64,000 nucleotides of DNA from Mesorhizobium loti (GTDB taxonomy: Bacteria; Pseudomonadota; Alphaproteobacteria; Rhizobiales; Rhizobiaceae). The notes under the pieces are model-generated. The model was not told where the DNA came from and did not search any database. It saw only the letters and a list, made by a program, of their open reading frames with translations. The translations under genes and the position numbers were made by a program. Position 1 is the first letter of the stretch. Every line of letters begins with the position of its first letter. Of the stretch, positions 52,762-61,257 are shown piece after piece. The stretch lies in NCBI GenBank assembly GCA_002356515.1, contig AP017605.1, forward strand, positions 6,495,020-6,559,019, given 5' to 3'.

Positions 52762-53850
52762 ATGTTCGAAGTCGTCACATTCTGGTGGAAGTCGAAAGGC
52801 CCTGCCGTAAGGGCTTTTGGCCTGATCGTTGCGTCATTGCTGTTTCTCGGATCGCAAGCCGCGAGCGCCGCGCCGAACTGGACGCTCGATCCCGCCGCTT
52901 CGGTGATCACCTACCAGTCGGTCAAGAAGAATACGATCGTCGAAACCAACAAGATCAGGAACATCACCGGCACGCTGAGCGCGGCGGGTGATGCCAAGGT
53001 CACGTTCGACCTCAATTCGGTCGATACCGGCGTCGACCTGCGCAACGTTCGCATGCGCTTCCTGTTCTTCGAGACATTCAAGTACCCGACCGCCGAGCTG
53101 ACGGCGAAAGTGGATCCCGCCGCATTCGCCGATCTCGCGACAAAGCGCAGGGTGAAGGCAACGCTGCCGTTCCGCCTCAATCTGCACGGCGTCGACAAGG
53201 ATCTCGAGGCCAGCGTCGTCGTCACCATGATCAGCGACACCATGGTGTCGGTCGCTTCCGAGGCTCCGGTCGCCGTCCATGTCGAGGATTTCGGCCTGCT
53301 GCCCAACATCGACAAGCTGCAGCAGGCCGCCAACGTCACCAACATCGTGCCCACCGCGTCGGTATCGTTCGATTTTGTCTTCACCGCCGACGGCAGCAAG
53401 CCGGCCGCCGCCCCGACCGCCGCGGCGAGTTCGGCCGATGTCGGTCCGGTCGCCACCGATGCCGCCAAGGCGAACTTCAGCGATGAGGAATGCCTGAACC
53501 GGTTCGCCGTGCTCTCGCGCACCGGCGCGATCTACTTCCGGCCCGCCAGTGCGCGGCTCGATGCGAAAAGCCGCCCCTTGCTGACCGAGGTTGAAGGTGT
53601 CGTCGGAAAATGCCCGAGCCTGAAGGTCGAGGTCTCCGGTTATACCGATTCCGACGGCTCGCCGGAGGCGAACAAGCAATTGTCGGAGCGCCGGGCCCAG
53701 GCGGTTGCCGACGCCCTGATTGCCGCGGGCATTCCGCGCAACCAGGTCAGTTCCGCGGGCTATGGCGAGGAGCGGCCGGTTGCCGCCAACGATACGCCCA
53801 AGAACAAGGCGCTCAACCGGCGGATCGAATTTTCCGCGACCAAGCTCTGA
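52762..53850 (+). CDS. YceI-like domain fused to OmpA C-terminal domain
   Basis: 362 residues from ATG 52762. A signal peptide (GLIVASLLFLGSQAASA) precedes a YceI-like lipocalin domain (WTLDPAASVITYQSVKK, VDLRNVRMRFLFFET). After an Ala/Pro linker, the OmpA peptidoglycan-binding domain has AIYFRPASARLDAKSRPLL, VEVSGYTDSDGSPEANKQLS and NKALNRRIEF. YceI domains bind isoprenoid-type lipids and OmpA domains bind cell-wall peptide, so this is a periplasmic wall-linked protein. It is close upstream of the second caspase-like gene. Confidence 0.87.
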   Translation: MFEVVTFWWKSKGPAVRAFGLIVASLLFLGSQAASAAPNWTLDPAASVITYQSVKKNTIVETNKIRNITGTLSAAGDAKVTFDLNSVDTGVDLRNVRMRFLFFETFKYPTAELTAKVDPAAFADLATKRRVKATLPFRLNLHGVDKDLEASVVVTMISDTMVSVASEAPVAVHVEDFGLLPNIDKLQQAANVTNIVPTASVSFDFVFTADGSKPAAAPTAAASSADVGPVATDAAKANFSDEECLNRFAVLSRTGAIYFRPASARLDAKSRPLLTEVEGVVGKCPSLKVEVSGYTDSDGSPEANKQLSERRAQAVADALIAAGIPRNQVSSAGYGEERPVAANDTPKNKALNRRIEFSATKL

Positions 53851-53857
53851 GGTTGCG

Positions 53858-55102
53858 GTGAGGTCCGATCCGATCGCCCGCTGCGGTGGCTTCTTTCGCG
53901 CCGCCGGCCTCGCGCTGCTCGCCTTGCTGTTGACGTTGACGGCCGCCAGTGCCGAACGCCGCGTCGCCCTTGTCCTCGGCAACGCCCGGTATCAGCATGC
54001 GGCACCACTCGCCAATCCGGTTCGCGACGCCCAGGCCATGGCCGAACGCCTGAAGAAACTCGACTTCGAGGTGGTTTCCGGCTTCGACCTGACCAAGCCG
54101 CAGACGCAGGCGACCATCGCCCAGTTCGCAAAACAGGTGCGCGGTGCCGATATCGCGCTGTTCTTCTACGCCGGCCACGGCTTGCAGGTTTCGGGCAAGA
54201 ACTACCTGCTTCCGGTCGACGCCGCGCTGGAGGACGAGACCTCCCTCGATTTCGAGGCCGTGTCGGTTGATTTCGTTTTGCGCCAGATGTCGCGGGAGAC
54301 CAGTATCAGGCTGGTGTTTCTCGACGCCTGCCGCGACAACCCGCTCGCCGAGGTGCTGGCCAAGACCGCGGGCGTCCACGGCGCGAGCAGCGGCCTTGCC
54401 GAGATCCCGATCGAGAATGGCGGCGCCGGCACGCTCGTCGCCTTCGCCGCCAGCCCCAATCAACTCGCTTATGACGGGTCCGGCGAACATTCGCCGTTCA
54501 CCGCGGCGCTGCTTCAGCACATCGGCGAATCCAACGTCTCCATCACCGAGGCGATGAACAGGGTGACCGGTGATGTCTTCAAGGCCACCGCCGGCAAGCA
54601 GCGCCCCTGGCTCAATGTTTCGCTGACCACGGAGGTCGTCCTGCACAAGGTCGATCTCAATGCGCCATTGATCGTGGGCGAAGCGAGCGCACCTCAGGCC
54701 GAAGGCGGCTCCGAAGCGCGCAACACCGGCGCGGCCGGCGCGTCAGGCCAAAACAACGATCAGCTTGCGCTCGACGTGCTGCGCCAGAAAATCCCCAAAC
54801 TGGCGTCGGATGCCCCGATCCTTTTCAACCGTCCGATCGATTTCGGCGATGCGGCAATCGACGGCAAGAGCATCGCCGAACTGATCAAGGGCAAGCCCCT
54901 GTTCAGTCCGGTGGAGGGGTTGGACAAATCGGTCTGGGAGGGCAAGCACTGCGACGGCTGCCATGAATGGAACGAGGCCCGGCTGTGCGATCAGGCGAAG
55001 AATTTCGCCGCCAACGATGTCTCCGTTCTGCGCCTGCAACACCCGCTGGGAACACGCTTCAAGGTGGCGCTTGCCAAATGGGCGCAAGGCGGCTGCAAGT
55101 AG
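53858..55102 (+). CDS. Exported caspase-like (C14) protein with C-terminal CxxCH motif
   Basis: 414 residues from GTG 53858 (GAGG five bases upstream), eight bases after the OmpA-type gene. A signal peptide (LALLALLLTLTAASA) precedes the caspase fold: RVALVLGNARYQHAAPL, His107 in FYAGHGLQ and Cys158 in FLDACRDNP. The C-terminal 100 residues are different and contain Cys365-x-x-Cys368-His369 in KHCDGCHEW, plus two later Cys. CxxCH in an exported protein is the attachment site for c-type heme, so a heme-bearing caspase-like protein is possible. Confidence 0.87.
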   Translation: MRSDPIARCGGFFRAAGLALLALLLTLTAASAERRVALVLGNARYQHAAPLANPVRDAQAMAERLKKLDFEVVSGFDLTKPQTQATIAQFAKQVRGADIALFFYAGHGLQVSGKNYLLPVDAALEDETSLDFEAVSVDFVLRQMSRETSIRLVFLDACRDNPLAEVLAKTAGVHGASSGLAEIPIENGGAGTLVAFAASPNQLAYDGSGEHSPFTAALLQHIGESNVSITEAMNRVTGDVFKATAGKQRPWLNVSLTTEVVLHKVDLNAPLIVGEASAPQAEGGSEARNTGAAGASGQNNDQLALDVLRQKIPKLASDAPILFNRPIDFGDAAIDGKSIAELIKGKPLFSPVEGLDKSVWEGKHCDGCHEWNEARLCDQAKNFAANDVSVLRLQHPLGTRFKVALAKWAQGGCK

Positions 55103-55149
55103 GGCAGGACGGCGATGGCATCCATCCGGTTTTTGCCGGGGTGGCGGCT

Positions 55150-55728
55150 CTAATAGGCATCCGCTGATTGGCGCAGCGCCTCGATCTCGGCCATCTGGAT
55201 GCCCATTTCGACAAATGCCGAAAGAACGGCAAACCGGTCCGCGAGCGCGACACGGGCCAGCCCGGCCAGAATCCCGGCATTGACTGCATGGGCGGCAGGA
55301 AATGGTTGCAAGGTCGGTACCTTGGTGGTGGCCGTAACCGAACCGTTGTCGCGCCATCCGGCAGCGAGAGCAATCCAGCCGACCGGCGTTGTCGGTGGTG
55401 TCGCTGCCGCTGTGCTGACGGCTGCCCGATGGCGGGGATTGTCCGGTTCCGCCACCCAGTCGCCAACATGCGCAAGCAATCCCTGATCGGCTGCATCGAG
55501 CAGATCGGTCAGATGGCTCAGGCATTCATGTGCCCACCAGACCGCGGCCCGCTCGGGAAGCAGATAGGCACAGAAGGTAATCGCTTCTTCGGGAACGCGT
55601 CCGGCGAGCAGGTCGCGGCAAAATGCGATCGAGCTTTGGTCGGTTGGAAGGGCTTTCATGTCCCGGGCAATAGCGGGGCAAAACGTGAAAAGATCTCGTG
55701 CGGTCTTGAATCGGAGCCCATTGGCCAT
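55150..55728 (-). CDS. Protein of unknown function, about 192 aa
   Basis: Starts at ATG 55728 (MANGLRFKTARDLF); a GTG nine bases upstream is possible. Distinctive parts are LPERAAVWWAHECLSHL and the Ala-rich C-terminal half with GWIALAAGWRDNGSV. No signal peptide, so it is the only clearly cytoplasmic protein between the exported ones in this module. It is convergent with the CxxCH caspase gene and divergent from the small OmpA gene. Not recognised. Confidence 0.68.
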   Translation of the reverse strand: MANGLRFKTARDLFTFCPAIARDMKALPTDQSSIAFCRDLLAGRVPEEAITFCAYLLPERAAVWWAHECLSHLTDLLDAADQGLLAHVGDWVAEPDNPRHRAAVSTAAATPPTTPVGWIALAAGWRDNGSVTATTKVPTLQPFPAAHAVNAGILAGLARVALADRFAVLSAFVEMGIQMAEIEALRQSADAY

Positions 55729-55921
55729 GATCGCCACGCTTTCATCGAGAAGCCTTGGCCACTCAAGCCCCAGGCACCGCGCGGGTCAAGTCTCAACAGG
55801 GTGCAGCCGCAACACCCCCTCGGCACAATCATGTCCACGAGCGTTTATCGACAGACAATTGCCATGAAATTTGGTATCGTCACGATCGTCGAAATCGGAT
55901 GCTCAAACAGGAGTAACCGCT

Positions 55922-56458
55922 ATGCAGTGGGGCAGGTCAGCCTTTGTGTTGGCGGTCGTGTTTTTCTCGACCCACGCTTCCGCCGATCCCGTTCAGAAAT
56001 CGGAAGACATCGTGAAGTTTTTTACTGGCGCCGCCGACCTCGGCAAGTCGCGGGGAATTTGCGTCGGCACCGAGGAGGAGTGCAAAAGCAAAACCAAGGC
56101 AAAGGACGCGCCGGGAGAAAAATCCAGCCTCGATATGCTGATCAATTTCGGCTTGGATTCGGCCACACTCGACACCACCGCGCGCGCTGAACTGGACGAG
56201 TTCGCCAAGGCGCTGAAGGACAGCCGGCTGAGCACGTTCAGCTTCGTCGTCGAAGGTTACACCGACGCCACCGGCACGGTGCATTACAATGAAGGCCTGT
56301 CGCAACGACGTGCGAAATCGGTGGCAGCCTTCCTGACAGCCAGCGGTGTCGATCCCTCCCGCATCAACGCGATCGGCATGGGCGAAAAGAATCCGCGCAG
56401 CCCCAACCCTTACGATCCGGTCAACCGCCGCGTGGAAATGCGGATCAAGACGCAGTAG
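55922..56458 (+). CDS. OmpA-family peptidoglycan-binding protein, small
   Basis: 178 residues from ATG 55922 with CAGGAG upstream. A signal peptide (SAFVLAVVFFSTHASA) precedes a Lys-rich spacer with two Cys (GICVGTEEECKS). The OmpA domain follows, with LINFGLDSATLDTTARAELDEF, FVVEGYTDATGTVHYNEGLS and VNRRVEMRI. It is a periplasmic or outer-membrane-associated wall-binding protein. It is monocistronic by layout and ends at the strong palindromic repeat. Confidence 0.87.
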   Translation: MQWGRSAFVLAVVFFSTHASADPVQKSEDIVKFFTGAADLGKSRGICVGTEEECKSKTKAKDAPGEKSSLDMLINFGLDSATLDTTARAELDEFAKALKDSRLSTFSFVVEGYTDATGTVHYNEGLSQRRAKSVAAFLTASGVDPSRINAIGMGEKNPRSPNPYDPVNRRVEMRIKTQ

Positions 56459-56465
56459 CGCGCTA

Positions 56466-56527
56466 GAACTACGTCAAAACAAAGAGTTAGAGCAATTCAC
56501 TGTTTCCGTGAAACAGTGAATTGCTCT
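56466..56527. repeat. Interspersed palindromic repeat, copy 2 (also likely bidirectional terminator)
   Basis: GTCAAAACAAAGAGTTAGAG leads into a perfect 17-base stem, GAGCAATTCACTGTTTC (56490-56506) and its complement (56510-56526), around CGT. It closely resembles the right half of the 9604-9704 element. It lies exactly between two convergent genes, so it probably also ends transcripts. Confidence 0.75.
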
Positions 56528-56532
56528 GGGTG

Positions 56533-58158
56533 TCAGTGTTTGAGCACGCCGCCTATCGCCACACCGGCGCCGAAGATCAGTGCCCTGGTCAGGAAGTCGT
56601 TGTCGCGCCGGCGCGGCGCAGGATCATCCAGCCGCGCCATGGTCTCGCGGTTGCGCCACTTCGAAACGACCTGCTGCTGCTTGCGCGGTTTCTGTGCCAC
56701 CGGCCTGAGCGTGCGGGCCTTCTGCACAACGGGCTTCTTCGGCTGCGCCGTACGGGCTTGATCGCCGGCATATCCGGCACGCACGGCTTCCATCATCGGA
56801 TCTGACTGGATCACCAGGAACGCCAGTTGCTCGCTAGTCAGATAGGTGGTTTGCGGCAGTCCGTTATCGGCTTGCCAGATGCCGATCGCCTCACGGGTCT
56901 GAGAGCCCAGGGTTCCGTCGATGCGCCCAAGCTCGTTGCCCAACGCTTCGAGCCGCAACTGCAGGTCGATGCGACCCTGGCGGTCGAGGCCGATCGCACT
57001 TTCCGTCAACTCTGTGCCCGGCGTCTGCTTCATTTCGTCCGGAACGGTGACCGAGGCGCGCACGGCAGAGCCGGAACCGGCGTTCGCCTGGTTATCGAGT
57101 GCCGCGGCCTGCCGGTTTTGAGCGTTCGGGCCGTTCAATTCGTCGATGTTCAGCCGCGCCACGGTGGCGAAGCGGCCGTTCGGAAACTGGTCGAGATAGG
57201 CTTGGTAGAACGGACCGGAATTGTGCTTCACGGCCTCATCCCAAAGACGTTGCTCGACCTCCCATGAAGGAGAATCACTGGCGACAGGGGCAGGAGTGGA
57301 TGTCGCTGCTGCGTTCGCTGCGTCGGCAACGGGATTTGCGGCCGGTACCGCTGCCGCGGCGGGTTTCCCAAGGAAAACCTCGCGTCCCAGCGATGCGTTG
57401 TGCCACGGCCGCTGGCGACCTTGCGTGGTTTCGGTCACTTCGCCGCGCACGCGCGTCAGCGCGCTCTGGATTTCGACGCCGGGTTCGGTCAGATGCCTGG
57501 CGAGCGCCGTCGAGTAAGGGCTGTCGGTTCCGTCGCCGTCGAAAGCGATGGCGCCAGGATCCGTTGCATAGGCAATCAGCAGGCCGCCGGTGCCGACGCC
57601 GTCCGATCTCGCTTCGACCGGCGCCAAGCCGGTGCCCAGCGAGGTGGAGCGGCTTTTCGGCAGCGAGGCCGCCAGCGTCCTTGCCAGCGGATTGTCACGG
57701 CAGGCATCGAGGATGATGACGCCAATCGCCGGGTCGGGCGGCAACGCGGCCATGAAATCGTCGATCTGAATGGTCCGGGTCTTGAGATAGGCCGGCGATG
57801 TCAAATCGGCGTCGACCGGGATCAGGTAGTTCTTGCCGTCGACCTGCATGCCGTGACCGGCATAGAAGATGACCGCGAGGTCGGCGTCGTAGGCTTGCTC
57901 GGTAAATCGGCTGATGAGGCTGTGCATGCCTGCATTGTCCTGATCGACCCCTTCGATCACCTCGAAGCCGGCATTGCGCAACGTCGATGCGATGAGGCGG
58001 GCATCGTTGGCGGGGTTGGGCAAGGTGACCGCATGGACATAGTTGCTGTTGCCGATCACCAGTGCGACGCGCTTGGCGTCAGGCGCGGCGGCCTCGGCGC
58101 CGAAGGCGGCAAGGACAACCAGGATAATCCCGCTCAGAAAGACCGCGAACGCTTTCAT
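56533..58158 (-). CDS. Exported caspase-like (C14) protein with peptidoglycan-binding-like C-terminus
   Basis: 541 residues from ATG 58158 (GGAGGG seven bases upstream). A signal peptide (FAVFLSGIILVVLAAFGAEA) precedes the caspase fold: RVALVIGNSNYVHAVTL, His102 in FYAGHGMQ and Cys153 in ILDACRDNP. After an Ala/Pro linker and a short ...YLDQFPNGRFATVAR repeat-like motif, residues about 410-470 (LQLRLEALGNELGRIDGTLG, then EAIGIWQADNG) resemble a peptidoglycan-binding domain. A basic tail and a C-terminal hydrophobic stretch (LIFGAGVAIGGVL) follow. It is the third caspase-like gene within 8.5 kb. Confidence 0.87.
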   Translation of the reverse strand: MKAFAVFLSGIILVVLAAFGAEAAAPDAKRVALVIGNSNYVHAVTLPNPANDARLIASTLRNAGFEVIEGVDQDNAGMHSLISRFTEQAYDADLAVIFYAGHGMQVDGKNYLIPVDADLTSPAYLKTRTIQIDDFMAALPPDPAIGVIILDACRDNPLARTLAASLPKSRSTSLGTGLAPVEARSDGVGTGGLLIAYATDPGAIAFDGDGTDSPYSTALARHLTEPGVEIQSALTRVRGEVTETTQGRQRPWHNASLGREVFLGKPAAAAVPAANPVADAANAAATSTPAPVASDSPSWEVEQRLWDEAVKHNSGPFYQAYLDQFPNGRFATVARLNIDELNGPNAQNRQAAALDNQANAGSGSAVRASVTVPDEMKQTPGTELTESAIGLDRQGRIDLQLRLEALGNELGRIDGTLGSQTREAIGIWQADNGLPQTTYLTSEQLAFLVIQSDPMMEAVRAGYAGDQARTAQPKKPVVQKARTLRPVAQKPRKQQQVVSKWRNRETMARLDDPAPRRRDNDFLTRALIFGAGVAIGGVLKH

Positions 58159-58324
58159 GGACCAGCCCTCCACCTACCAGGGTGCTAATTTCGTCAGCGA
58201 CCGGGTCGCCTGTGCCGAAAATGGCTCCTGAACGTATGTGATCTTGACGGCGGTTTTGGTTCACGGACGGGCCTGAAAATAGTGGTGCCAATGGCCTGAG
58301 CGACCAATGCCGTGGCAGGCGGGC

Positions 58325-60742
58325 TCAAAGCGTATTCTGAATCGAGCCGATGAGGGCGGTGACGGCCTGCTTGTATTTTTCGAACTCCGGCGACGTCTGG
58401 CGGATCTCCGTGGTCGTCGGCGGCGGGGTGGCGTCGGTGGCAACGCGGCTCAGCTTCTGGCCCATCTTCCTTTCGGCCCAGTCCACCACATAGCTGGCTG
58501 TCTTGCCGGTGAGAAACGGGTTGGCCTGGATGACGGCCGCGCCCAGCACGGCGCTCAGTTGCGCCGAACCTGGCGCCGACAGCACCTGGTGCGCGCCTTC
58601 CATGCCGAGGAAATGGCAGAGATAGAGCCGGCCGGCCGTGATCTGGTGACCGCGCGCCCGCAGATAGGCCTCGCCTTCGCGCGCCAGATTGCGCACCATC
58701 TCACGCGAAATGGTGGCGTCGTAACGCAAGGCTAGCAAGTCGGCGGTCGACAGTGAGCGTGCCAGTTCCGGGCGATAGGTGTTCATCATCCGGATCCAGG
58801 TCTTGGTTATGAACTGGCCGGCGCCGGTCGCCGAGGAATTCGGGTTCTTGGCGCGGGCGCTGCCGCCGCTTTCGACATGGACGATCCGCTCGGTCAGCGT
58901 TTCGACGGCGACATCGCCGGAATTGCCGGAACTGCCAGTGTCATAAGTGGCGACCATGGGAGCCGTCCCCAGCGGATCGATCGCCTCGCCGTTCTGGTAG
59001 AGCTCGAAATGCAGGTGCGGGCCGGTCGAAAGCCCGGTGGTGCCGATATAGCCGATGACGTCGCCGGCCTTCACCTTGGTGCCGACGCCGCTCGCAATGG
59101 CGAATTTCTGCATATGCGCGTAGTGCGTCTCGCGCCCGTTGGCATGCGAAATCTTCACCAGATTGCCATAGCTGCCGCCATCGCCCTGGAAGCTGATCTC
59201 GCCGTCGAAGGCCGCCACGATCGGCGTGCCGACGGGGGCTGCCCAATCGACACCCTTGTGGATACGAACGACGCCGAGGATCGGGTGCTTGCGCGGGCCG
59301 AAGGTCGAGGTCATGACCCCGTTCACCGGCGTGACCATGCCGTTGGCGACAGTCAGCGAGCGCACCTCGTCATTGCCAGTGACGCAGGCGAACTGGCCGT
59401 CGCTCTGCTGGAAGACGAAACAGTCGATGGTCTTCTCACCGCCCTGGACGCCGACATAAAGCACCCGCCCGGACGTCTCGTCCTTGCCGCGCGGCGTCTG
59501 CGAGTAGATCAGCACCAGCCGCTGGTCCTCGCTGGCGAAGGCGTCGAGGTCCTGTCCTCGCGACAGGTACATGATCGCCTCGCCGATGACGCCGGTCGGA
59601 ACCTTGTTGCGCGCGGCCGTCGAATAGATCGCGTCAAGCAGACGGTATTGCCGCTTCGGCCCACCTTGATCGGTACCGGAATAGTTGAACAGGTCCTCCC
59701 GCACCCAGGGATCGACACCCGACACGAAGGCGCCCGCGGCGTTGCGCGTCAGCGTGCCGACAAAGACATTCTTGGCGTAGATCGAAACCTGCATGAGCGA
59801 CATCGTCGTCGTCTCGCGGTTCGGCCGGAAGCCGCGCATGGCGACGACATAACCCGGCTCCAAGCCGTCGCGGTTGAACAGCGCCTTCAGCGCTTCGCCT
59901 GCGAGCTTGGCATCGTCGGCGGAGAAATGTGCATCGAGCGCAACGCTGTCGAGGCTGCGGTCGTTGAGGATCTTCACGAACGTGTCTTCGGTCGCCTCGA
60001 AGCGCTGGTACTCGCTGGTCACGGTTGCGACGGTCGTGTTGTTCTCGATCTGGGTCTTCTTGAAGGCGGGCAGCGCTGCCTCGCCCTGATCGATGGTCTC
60101 TCCCCAGCCGGCCTCCGGGTCGTCGGCATCCGCCTTGGGCGCCGAACCGGCCGGAGCCTCGCTCGCATCGGGTGCCGCCTGTAGGTCATTGTTCAGGTCG
60201 CCCTGCTGGTCGTCCGGTGCCGCCGCCGGGGCAGGTGGAGCGGCCTGCTCGGTGGGTGAGGCAGCCGGAGGTGTCGGAGCGGTCCGCCGCTGTGCCTGGA
60301 AGAACGCGAAGTCCTCCTGCGTCGACGGGATCGTGGTCATGAACTTTTCGCTGGCACTCAGCATCACGTCGGAGAGGATCGCGATCTGCGGCGAGGCGCC
60401 GGAACTGTCGAGCTCGGTCGGGCGCGCCACCGTATGGCCCTTGCTTGCCGTGTCTGCATCGGGCGCAAGCGTGATCCACATCGGATCCCCCGCCAGGTCG
60501 ATAATGGCAGGCACATAGACGGATGCATCGGCTGGCACATCGTCCGTACCTTCGACCGCGTGCAATTCCTCGTTTTCGTCACCGAACGACCAATAGTCCG
60601 CGGTGAGATAGAAACCGGCAGCGATGGACAGCAGGACAACCACGGCGAAACCGGCAAGGAGCCTGCGCCAAAGCGTGCGCCGGCGTAGCGCGGCACGCGC
60701 CAGCTTCTTCTCTCTGAAGCTGGTGTCGATACTGTGCGTCAC
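58325..60742 (-). CDS. M23 peptidase fused to lytic-transglycosylase-like domain
   Basis: 805 residues from a GTG at 60742 that overlaps the upstream stop as GTGA. A basic N-terminus and one membrane helix (residues about 28-50) anchor it; the rest is periplasmic, with a Pro/Ala-rich spacer. The LytM/M23 zinc-peptidase domain has RKHPILGVVRIHKGVDWAAP and GPHLHFEL. After it, RIVHVESGGSARAKNPNSSA and GAGQFITKTW fit an SLT-type lysozyme domain with the catalytic Glu in VESGG. It could cut both the peptide and glycan parts of murein. It forms a coupled pair with the DUF1036 gene. Confidence 0.88.
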   Translation of the reverse strand: MTHSIDTSFREKKLARAALRRRTLWRRLLAGFAVVVLLSIAAGFYLTADYWSFGDENEELHAVEGTDDVPADASVYVPAIIDLAGDPMWITLAPDADTASKGHTVARPTELDSSGASPQIAILSDVMLSASEKFMTTIPSTQEDFAFFQAQRRTAPTPPAASPTEQAAPPAPAAAPDDQQGDLNNDLQAAPDASEAPAGSAPKADADDPEAGWGETIDQGEAALPAFKKTQIENNTTVATVTSEYQRFEATEDTFVKILNDRSLDSVALDAHFSADDAKLAGEALKALFNRDGLEPGYVVAMRGFRPNRETTTMSLMQVSIYAKNVFVGTLTRNAAGAFVSGVDPWVREDLFNYSGTDQGGPKRQYRLLDAIYSTAARNKVPTGVIGEAIMYLSRGQDLDAFASEDQRLVLIYSQTPRGKDETSGRVLYVGVQGGEKTIDCFVFQQSDGQFACVTGNDEVRSLTVANGMVTPVNGVMTSTFGPRKHPILGVVRIHKGVDWAAPVGTPIVAAFDGEISFQGDGGSYGNLVKISHANGRETHYAHMQKFAIASGVGTKVKAGDVIGYIGTTGLSTGPHLHFELYQNGEAIDPLGTAPMVATYDTGSSGNSGDVAVETLTERIVHVESGGSARAKNPNSSATGAGQFITKTWIRMMNTYRPELARSLSTADLLALRYDATISREMVRNLAREGEAYLRARGHQITAGRLYLCHFLGMEGAHQVLSAPGSAQLSAVLGAAVIQANPFLTGKTASYVVDWAERKMGQKLSRVATDATPPPTTTEIRQTSPEFEKYKQAVTALIGSIQNTL

Positions 60743-61149
60743 GGGTTGCTTCCGGTCAGGAAGAAGGTCCACCGCACCTGTTCAAGCGTATCGACTTCGA
60801 GAAATTGCGCCGCGATGTGGCCACGCTGCCAGCATTCGTCGATGCCGCGGATCGAAAAACGCCGCCGCTCGATGCACATCTCGGTCGACCCGGTCAGGAT
60901 CGCATGGCCGAACACATCAGTCGCATAGATGTAGACATAGCGGTTCGTCAGTTCCTCGCGGATGACGTTCACGCATTGATTGGCGCCGATGGTCCACCAG
61001 CCGTCGGTCTGGTCCGCATTGTCGATCTTCTGGCCGACCGCCAGATTGACGACGTCGAGTGTCTGGTTGCAGACCGTGAATTCGGCGCGCGCTTCGCTGG
61101 ATGCCAGCACGGCCAGCAGCGCCGCTCCCGCCATGATTGCAAGCTTCAT
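60739..61149 (-). CDS. DUF1036 family exported protein
   Basis: 136 residues from ATG 61149; the frame is open to 61245, but the later Met gives a clean signal peptide (KLAIMAGAALLAVLASSEARA). The mature part has FTVCNQTLDVVNLAVGQK, GWWTIGANQCVNVI, YVYIYATD and a pair of late Cys (EMCIERRR, IDECWQRG), the DUF1036 pattern with two probable disulfides. Function unknown; secreted or periplasmic. It overlaps the murein hydrolase gene by four bases. Confidence 0.82.
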   Translation of the reverse strand: MKLAIMAGAALLAVLASSEARAEFTVCNQTLDVVNLAVGQKIDNADQTDGWWTIGANQCVNVIREELTNRYVYIYATDVFGHAILTGSTEMCIERRRFSIRGIDECWQRGHIAAQFLEVDTLEQVRWTFFLTGSNP

Positions 61150-61257
61150 GCAGCCCGTCAGGGCAAGCAGGGCTCGAGCCGGATCACGCTGCTCTATCGG
61201 CAGGTCGGCAGACGAGTGAGGCAAACACGCGCGGCGGAGTTCCATCGGGCGTCCATG

